This document shows positions 3,444 to 7,549 of a stretch of 7,549 nt of DNA, piece after piece. The translations under genes were made by a program, and so were the position numbers. Each line of letters opens with the position of its first letter. The stretch's first letter is position 1. The notes beneath the pieces are model-generated. The model saw nothing but the letters and a program-made list of their open reading frames with translations, searched no databases and had not been told where the DNA came from. This DNA comes from Oligoflexia bacterium (lineage in GTDB: Bacteria; Bdellovibrionota; Bdellovibrionia; Bdellovibrionales; UBA1609). Where the stretch lies: assembly GCA_026914095.1 (NCBI GenBank), contig JAPPIY010000149.1, positions 1 to 7,549 of the forward strand. The letters are read 5' to 3'.

Positions 3444-5732
3444 TTATTTCCCGTGACATTTTTTATATTTTTTTCCACTGCCACATGGACATTTTTCATT
3501 TCTCCCAATTTTCTTTTTATCTCTGTTTTTCGTCTGATTAAAGAATCTAAATTCCGCGAACCTTTTTGCTTCTTCTTTATACTTATGCACCTCTTCTTTA
3601 TTTAAATGATTTTTTTTAATCCATTCAAAGGATACATTTGTAATTTGATTCTTTTCATCCACTGAAATATCAAGGAGTAAAATTTCTTCCTTTTCTTGGA
3701 TAAACATATTTTTTATGGCATAATCTCTCGGAACAAAATCAAGTTGAATATCAGGAATTCTTATAACAAAAGAGACATTAAGATTGCCTAAAGAAAAAAC
3801 AGAAGGCATTATGTTTCTTTTGCTATACTGTAAGGACATTATATTTAGAATATCTTGATTCAACTTATTTCTTGATTCATCAGAAAGAGAGTAAATAGCT
3901 ATTCCTATCTTGGTAAATCCGGGTTTTCTGTTAAGTTCTAAATTTTCTATAATAGCTTCTAAAAAAGAGGGCATACTTTGTTTCGGTTTCAAAGCTTTTT
4001 TAGAATCTAAAAAAAGGAATCCTAAGTAACGATCGATCTCATCACGATATCCTCCAAAAATATTAAGGTTTGAATTAGGCATATCCTCTGTAATGTCATG
4101 ATACTGGTTATGCTTTAAATACATTCCAAAATGATCTAACTCATCATCTAAAGTAAGCCTGTTATTATAAAAGGCTTTTCTTCTTTCTGTGAGAAAATGA
4201 AAAAATTCAATTACTCCATTAGATAAATCTCTATACACTCTTAGATCATCAATCGATATACATAAAGTTGCTTCTCCTTCTGAATTGAGACCTAACTTTT
4301 TGAAATTTTGAACTTGAGGGGAAATATCTGTAAGCTGTTCTAAAGAAACAGCCATAACTATGGACTGTTTGAAATCATTTGTGGAAATTGTTTTTATAAC
4401 TCTTTTTTTCTTATCATATAACTGTAGAGTTTTCTCATTTTTTAAAGTCTCAATGAATCTTCTGCCTTGTCTTGCTGGTTCAGACAATAATTTTTTGATT
4501 GATTCAAAATGAGAAACGACATTTTGTGCAGGAGACTTATTGGACATTTTGCCAGATTTTACTTCAATCACAAAAAGCCATTCCTCAAATAAAATAATTC
4601 CGTCACACTCAACTAAAGATTCGTTGCCGTTATCATCTTTGGTATAATAAAAATTTTTAATTTGTTCATGTTTGCCAATTATTTCTTCTAGTATTCTAAA
4701 AGGTAATTTTTCTGATATGATATTTTGTCTTTTGTTCCATTTTTCTGAATAACTAGGCTTGTCTTTTAAAATAGCCGATTGTATGTTTCGATATAAATAA
4801 TCTTGTAAAATGTAAAGATTGAATAAATAAATTTTTGAATTATATTCTAAAAATGGCTTTTCTGTTATTGGAAGTAATTGAAGAGGAGTACCAGGGTATT
4901 TGCCACTTACTAAAAAACTCTTATTACTGCCAATAGGTGCAGAAAATTTTTTAATAAAGTTTTTTGGCCAACCAGTTATTCTTTCAACATCAAATAAATT
5001 GTCTGAGAGCAACTTCCTCTCTAATTCTTCTTTTTTCTCTTTTAAACCTGAATCTTTGATTTTATTTTGTAGTAAATTTTGAATTTTCTGTTCAGACTGT
5101 TGTGTCTCCTTAAGTGTATCATAAAAAGGCTTAAATTGCTTTAATATGTCGGTATATCTTTGCAAAGATTGTGGAAAGATAGAACATGCAGTTAAAAAAA
5201 GATTTTTAACGCCTTCTGCTATTTCTTGTCCGTTTACTCCATATAACTCTTTCAATATTTCATCATGAGGAGTTAATAATTTATTTAAGTGCTCATATTC
5301 ATGTGCTATGTATCGTTTTCCTTTAATATACCAAGAAGAGAAAACTTTACCAAAAAGCAAAATATCTTCTTCTGTTACAAACTCACTACTATTTTTATTT
5401 ATAAGGGACAACTGACAAATGTCATATATTTGCTTGACCTTTTCCTTTATTTCTCCCCATTCTTCAGCATTTGGCTGTTTTAGTGGTTTCTTTAATTCTA
5501 TAGAAATAAAAAGACTTTGTAAGTATTCAACAAGAAAACGACTATGAATTTCTTCAGTGCCTATTGCAGATTCTGTTTCTATTCCTAAGTGTTTAAAAAT
5601 AAACTCCCAATAAGCTGTTTTTAAAACTTGTATAGGGCATAATGATTGCAAAAGAGAGCAAAGCTCTTTTATTTGATTTTGAATTAAGTCTTTAGTGAAC
5701 ATGTCTTTGTTAGGATTATCCATAGTTGTCAT
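3444..5732 (-). CDS. PD-(D/E)XK-like nuclease with C-terminal SEC-C zinc motif
   Basis: The 762-residue cytosolic protein ends in a textbook SEC-C motif, GRNEKCPCGSGKKYKKCHGK: C748, C750, C759 and H760 as zinc ligands. This short tail is shared with SecA, and it often causes such proteins to be misnamed as SecA; no SecA motor motifs are present. Residues 343-395 look like a PD-(D/E)XK core: a helix with E349/E350 (FRILEEIIGK), then D377 in VECDGIILF and E390-V-K392 in FVIEVKSGK, the arrangement seen in NERD-like and Holliday-junction-type nucleases. Residues 1-240 are helical, with a likely coiled coil at about 205-240. Residues 460-730 are unassigned. The ATG at 5732 has no clear Shine-Dalgarno. 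It probably forms an operon with the 59-residue ORF. A defence or DNA-processing role is inferred. Confidence 0.8.
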   Translation of the reverse strand: MTTMDNPNKDMFTKDLIQNQIKELCSLLQSLCPIQVLKTAYWEFIFKHLGIETESAIGTEEIHSRFLVEYLQSLFISIELKKPLKQPNAEEWGEIKEKVKQIYDICQLSLINKNSSEFVTEEDILLFGKVFSSWYIKGKRYIAHEYEHLNKLLTPHDEILKELYGVNGQEIAEGVKNLFLTACSIFPQSLQRYTDILKQFKPFYDTLKETQQSEQKIQNLLQNKIKDSGLKEKKEELERKLLSDNLFDVERITGWPKNFIKKFSAPIGSNKSFLVSGKYPGTPLQLLPITEKPFLEYNSKIYLFNLYILQDYLYRNIQSAILKDKPSYSEKWNKRQNIISEKLPFRILEEIIGKHEQIKNFYYTKDDNGNESLVECDGIILFEEWLFVIEVKSGKMSNKSPAQNVVSHFESIKKLLSEPARQGRRFIETLKNEKTLQLYDKKKRVIKTISTNDFKQSIVMAVSLEQLTDISPQVQNFKKLGLNSEGEATLCISIDDLRVYRDLSNGVIEFFHFLTERRKAFYNNRLTLDDELDHFGMYLKHNQYHDITEDMPNSNLNIFGGYRDEIDRYLGFLFLDSKKALKPKQSMPSFLEAIIENLELNRKPGFTKIGIAIYSLSDESRNKLNQDILNIMSLQYSKRNIMPSVFSLGNLNVSFVIRIPDIQLDFVPRDYAIKNMFIQEKEEILLLDISVDEKNQITNVSFEWIKKNHLNKEEVHKYKEEAKRFAEFRFFNQTKNRDKKKIGRNEKCPCGSGKKYKKCHGK

Positions 5733-5777
5733 TAATAATGAAATATACTTTTTTATAAAAAGTTATTCAGCTTTTCT

Positions 5778-5806
5778 TTTATACTAATCCTGTTTAAGTT
5801 TTTCCA
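5778..5806 (-). promoter_or_regulatory. Candidate promoter for the SEC-C nuclease gene
   Basis: On the minus strand TGGAAA (5801-5806, 4/6 match to TTGACA) is followed after exactly 17 nt by TATAAA (5778-5783, 5/6 match to TATAAT). Transcription would start about 40 nt before the ATG at 5732. Both hexamers lie in the proximal arm of the inverted-repeat element. In such AT-rich DNA a chance match is possible. Confidence 0.35.
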
Positions 5807-5875
5807 TTTATTCGTCATTCTTGCAAAAGCAGGAATCTCATTGAAAAAGGAATTTTCAAACAGAATCAGTATAAA
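5778..5875. mobile_element. 98-bp inverted-repeat element, MITE-like
   Basis: Arms at 5778-5805 and 5849-5875 are inverted copies sharing TTTATACT-AT-CTGTTT, with three A/C mismatches in the first 20 pairs and weaker pairing near the inner ends. Near the centre is a second hairpin at 5817-5836: ATTCTTGC-AAAA-GCAGGAAT, eight pairs including one T-G. That centre, GTCATTC-TTGC-AAAAGC-AGGAATCT, closely resembles the GTCATTCCCGC...GCGGGAAT repeats scattered in many proteobacterial genomes. No transposase is present, so it would be a non-autonomous element. It separates the AbiEi-like stub from the nuclease gene. Confidence 0.6.
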
Positions 5876-5957
5876 TACGGAGATTTTTTATGCCCCTGCA
5901 TAAGCTCCAGCTTCACTATTAGTGGCAATAAGAATTATACCTTTCATAGAGAAAATA

Positions 5958-6083
5958 TCAACTGAGAATTTGAACAAGTTGTCTGGATATTCCCAAACTC
6001 CTCAGCCAACGGGAAGTTGCTATAGAGCCTTGAGGCCATTTATTTAGAATTGTCTTTAATTTGTTTCTATTTTGTATATCCAT
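5958..6083 (-). pseudogene. Stub of an AbiEi-like antitoxin N-terminal domain
   Basis: An ATG at 6083 opens a 41-codon frame: MDIQNRNKLKTILNKWPQGS, then IATSRWLRSLGISRQLVQILS. This resembles the N-terminal winged-helix part of AbiEi-family (type IV) antitoxins, which typically read as a KL-x-x-L-L-x-x-x-P-x-G motif, then ATTRWL, then GISRQLV before a GWIE...GAY segment. The frame ends in TGA at 5958. A shifted frame just beyond reads GAYAGA, stop, KIS, faintly like the family's GAY-x-R-x-GDK continuation, and the inverted-repeat element starts at 5875. Full AbiEi proteins are around 150-250 residues, and no AbiEii nucleotidyltransferase toxin is present, so this looks like an eroded relic. 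No ribosome binding site is visible. The match is from memory of the family. Confidence 0.45.
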
Positions 6084-6175
6084 ACTTTACTTTTGCATAT
6101 TTTTTTAATGGTAACAAGATAAAATATATTCTTTTTTGGAACAAAGGGGGTTATTAAAGACCTAAAAGAAGTTTT

Positions 6176-7288
6176 TTACTGAAAAAAGTCTATGGAGTCG
6201 CTGGAAAACCAACCCGTTGAAAAACCAGATATTTCTCCTGTTGTATCATTTATTTGAAACACAGGCTCTCCCATTTCCCCATAGCCTTTATAAACCATTT
6301 CTGCTTTTTCTCTGAAAACACTCTCTGGAATTTGAGCCAAAACTTCCATATCATATTCCCCATTTAAAACTTCATAGACTGAAAAAGCATTGGTGTTCTC
6401 AATCTCTTTTGCTAAAGTAGGAGATTCAAGCATTTCCCGCAAAAACTCTTTATCCAAGTTGCCTTCATACATTCCACCCCACCAGTTGTTCAAGACAACT
6501 TCTCCCTCATAAATTCGCTTTATTCCAACTTCTAAATCTTCATAAGGGTTGTTCCAAGCATAGGAAACAACAGGAGCCATTGTAATAATCTCCTCCCCAA
6601 GCCCCATTTTCTCTGCTAACTCCTGTATCTTTTCTTGTGATAGACGCTTTTGTGGATTCCTAAAATAGAACTGCGATTTATAGGGGCCGCCCCCTCCATT
6701 TCCGGGGCCAATGGCATAAGCCTCATTTTCTAAAATACCAGCCTGCTCTATTTGATAGGAACTCATTGGAGAATTGAACCTATGTAAAACCTTATAAGGG
6801 CCTCCTCCTCCGTTTCCGGGATCAATCATATAAGCCCCACCCATTGACAGCATATCTACTTTACCCGCCTTTATCTCAAATTCGTTTGGCAAAAATCCAG
6901 CTTCCATATATACCTTTGAAACTTCATCCCATGAAATCCTATCTGAAATGTCATTGTTTCTAAATCTAATAATCTTTCCTTTTAACTCCTGAACATTAGC
7001 CTGTTTGCTCCAAAACGCTTTTTCACCCGCCTTTATAGAGCTTGGAAATATCAATAATGCCGTCCCTTTTTTCATAGCAATTTGTTCATTTTCATTTCCA
7101 CTGGAAAAGACATAATAGACCGGGCTTTCTCCATAACCTTCAGCAAACTCTTGCAAACCTGCATTAAAAGCAACACCTCCTGCTTTTAAGTCTGAAAAAG
7201 CGTTTGTATAAAATTTAAGTGTTATGTCTTCAGCAAGACAGGGATTCAGAAAAATTAGGCTTAATAATGTTAAAATCAAAAGTTTCAT
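6176..7288 (-). CDS. Secreted 370-residue protein with duplicated PGNGGGGPYK motif
   Basis: I do not recognise the family. A Sec signal peptide (MKLLILTLLSLIFLNPCLA) is followed by a signal peptidase I site after Ala19, so the mature protein is periplasmic or secreted. Its most distinctive feature is a 15-residue motif, AYxIxPGNGGGGPYK, present twice (residues 152-166 and 190-204) and offset by 38 residues. The second copy is followed by a helical segment at about 216-231 (LSQEKIQELAEKMGLG). Later regions contain NNWWGGMYEG (267-276) and end FFQ. The mature protein has no cysteine, and there is no further membrane segment or catalytic motif I can name. The start is secure: AAGGAGG at 7299-7305, ten bases upstream. 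No convincing terminator follows. It appears to be monocistronic. Confidence 0.8.
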   Translation of the reverse strand: MKLLILTLLSLIFLNPCLAEDITLKFYTNAFSDLKAGGVAFNAGLQEFAEGYGESPVYYVFSSGNENEQIAMKKGTALLIFPSSIKAGEKAFWSKQANVQELKGKIIRFRNNDISDRISWDEVSKVYMEAGFLPNEFEIKAGKVDMLSMGGAYMIDPGNGGGGPYKVLHRFNSPMSSYQIEQAGILENEAYAIGPGNGGGGPYKSQFYFRNPQKRLSQEKIQELAEKMGLGEEIITMAPVVSYAWNNPYEDLEVGIKRIYEGEVVLNNWWGGMYEGNLDKEFLREMLESPTLAKEIENTNAFSVYEVLNGEYDMEVLAQIPESVFREKAEMVYKGYGEMGEPVFQINDTTGEISGFSTGWFSSDSIDFFQ

Positions 7289-7305
7289 TTTTTATAGGCC
7301 TCCTT

Positions 7306-7344
7306 CAAATTCCTACCCTAACAGGGAATCCCCACAGGAAATTG
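7306..7344 (-). promoter_or_regulatory. Leader hairpin next to the ribosome binding site
   Basis: In the leader of the 370-residue gene, CAATTTCC and GGAATTTG (7337-7344 and 7306-7313 on the plus strand) pair at seven of eight positions. They enclose a second stem, CCCT-GTT-AGGG (7316-7326). The outer stem ends next to the AAGGAGG ribosome binding site at 7299-7305, so folding could influence translation. Confidence 0.3.
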
Positions 7345-7403
7345 AAAAAACAGGTATGTCTCCCTTGCTTTCCTCATCCATCCATAATTCGCCTTATTTC
7401 TCT

Positions 7404-7427
7404 ATGAAAGCTCTGATGCGCTTTCAT
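7404..7427. repeat. Perfect 8-bp inverted repeat upstream of the secreted-protein gene
   Basis: ATGAAAGC (7404-7411) and GCTTTCAT (7420-7427) are exact reverse complements separated by 8 nt, about 120 bp before the start codon at 7288. No T-run follows, so a terminator is unlikely. An operator or leader structure is possible. A shorter palindrome, TCATT-T-AATGA, lies at 7447-7457. Confidence 0.35.
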
Positions 7428-7549
7428 TACCTTTAACCTTCCCGACTCATTTAATGACTGAACCTAGTAATGAATATAATTTCTCCTTGAATTGTCCGGC
7501 TTGTATTGTTCAGCCAAAAACATAAGGTGCGCTTTAATAATCCGAAAAG

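Noticed and set aside
3444..3510. Reading the SEC-C tail as evidence for a SecA translocase
   Set aside because: The SEC-C motif is a portable zinc module; no Walker or DEAD motor motifs occur in the 762 residues and a nuclease-like core is present instead.
4900..5483. Two plus-strand frames of about 60 residues inside the nuclease gene
   Set aside because: F/L/S-rich antisense shadows of a convincing minus-strand gene.
7219..7436. Two overlapping plus-strand frames over the start of the 370-residue gene
   Set aside because: They run across its ribosome binding site and signal peptide in antisense, have no start signals and show no protein-like pattern.
7464..7549. Open frame entering from the right edge on the minus strand, ending HYstop at 7464, as the tail of a gene beyond the window
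   Set aside because: Only about 28 codons are visible and a second minus frame is open over the same stretch to 7451, so neither is favoured; no recognisable C-terminal motif.

Overview
This is a low-GC (roughly one-third G+C by eye) bacterial window. It reads as an accessory region rather than a core-metabolism block: genes are isolated, gaps are wide, and the gaps hold palindromes, diverged repeats and a gene relic. Three genes encode exported proteins (two Sec signal peptides, one lipoprotein signal) with clear Shine-Dalgarno sites, so a Gram-negative host is likely. The end of the lipoprotein resembles a pattern I associate with Bdellovibrionota-type bacteria, but this is only a weak hint and I cannot assign the organism.

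Layout. 1-478 holds no gene but has several hairpins, two of which look like terminators for minus-strand transcription. 479-1483 (+) is an intact Rpn-family PD-(D/E)XK nuclease. Inside it, an ATG at 1286 behind a near-perfect Shine-Dalgarno could make a separate 65-residue C-terminal protein, like the intragenic RpnS antitoxins. A strong bidirectional terminator follows. 1776-2204 (+) is a small secreted four-cysteine protein bracketed by two diverged ~105-bp direct repeats (about 1557-1661 and 2319-2422). 2416-2916 (-) is a short lipoprotein that may have lost its C-terminus. 2983-3118 is a cluster of four related GC-rich palindromes.

3243-5732 (-) appears to be a two-gene unit. It has a 762-residue protein with a PD-(D/E)XK-like nuclease core and a C-terminal SEC-C zinc motif, followed 20 nt later by a 59-residue ORF. 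A 98-bp inverted-repeat element at 5778-5875 lies just upstream, and its proximal arm contains a promoter-like sequence reading into the nuclease gene. Beyond it, 5958-6083 (-) encodes a 41-residue stub resembling the N-terminal wing of AbiEi-type antitoxins, apparently a relic. 6176-7288 (-) is a secreted 370-residue protein with a duplicated PGNGGGGPYK motif. 7289-7549 is its leader, with two inverted repeats.

How the genes fit together. An Rpn nuclease, a SEC-C nuclease with a small companion and an AbiEi-like relic suggest a phage-defence or toxin-antitoxin neighbourhood, built and eroded by small mobile repeats. The three exported proteins have no recognisable link to it. The strongest candidate for an undescribed system is the SEC-C nuclease plus 59-residue pair. 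Functional statements rest on motifs read by eye; no database search was possible.
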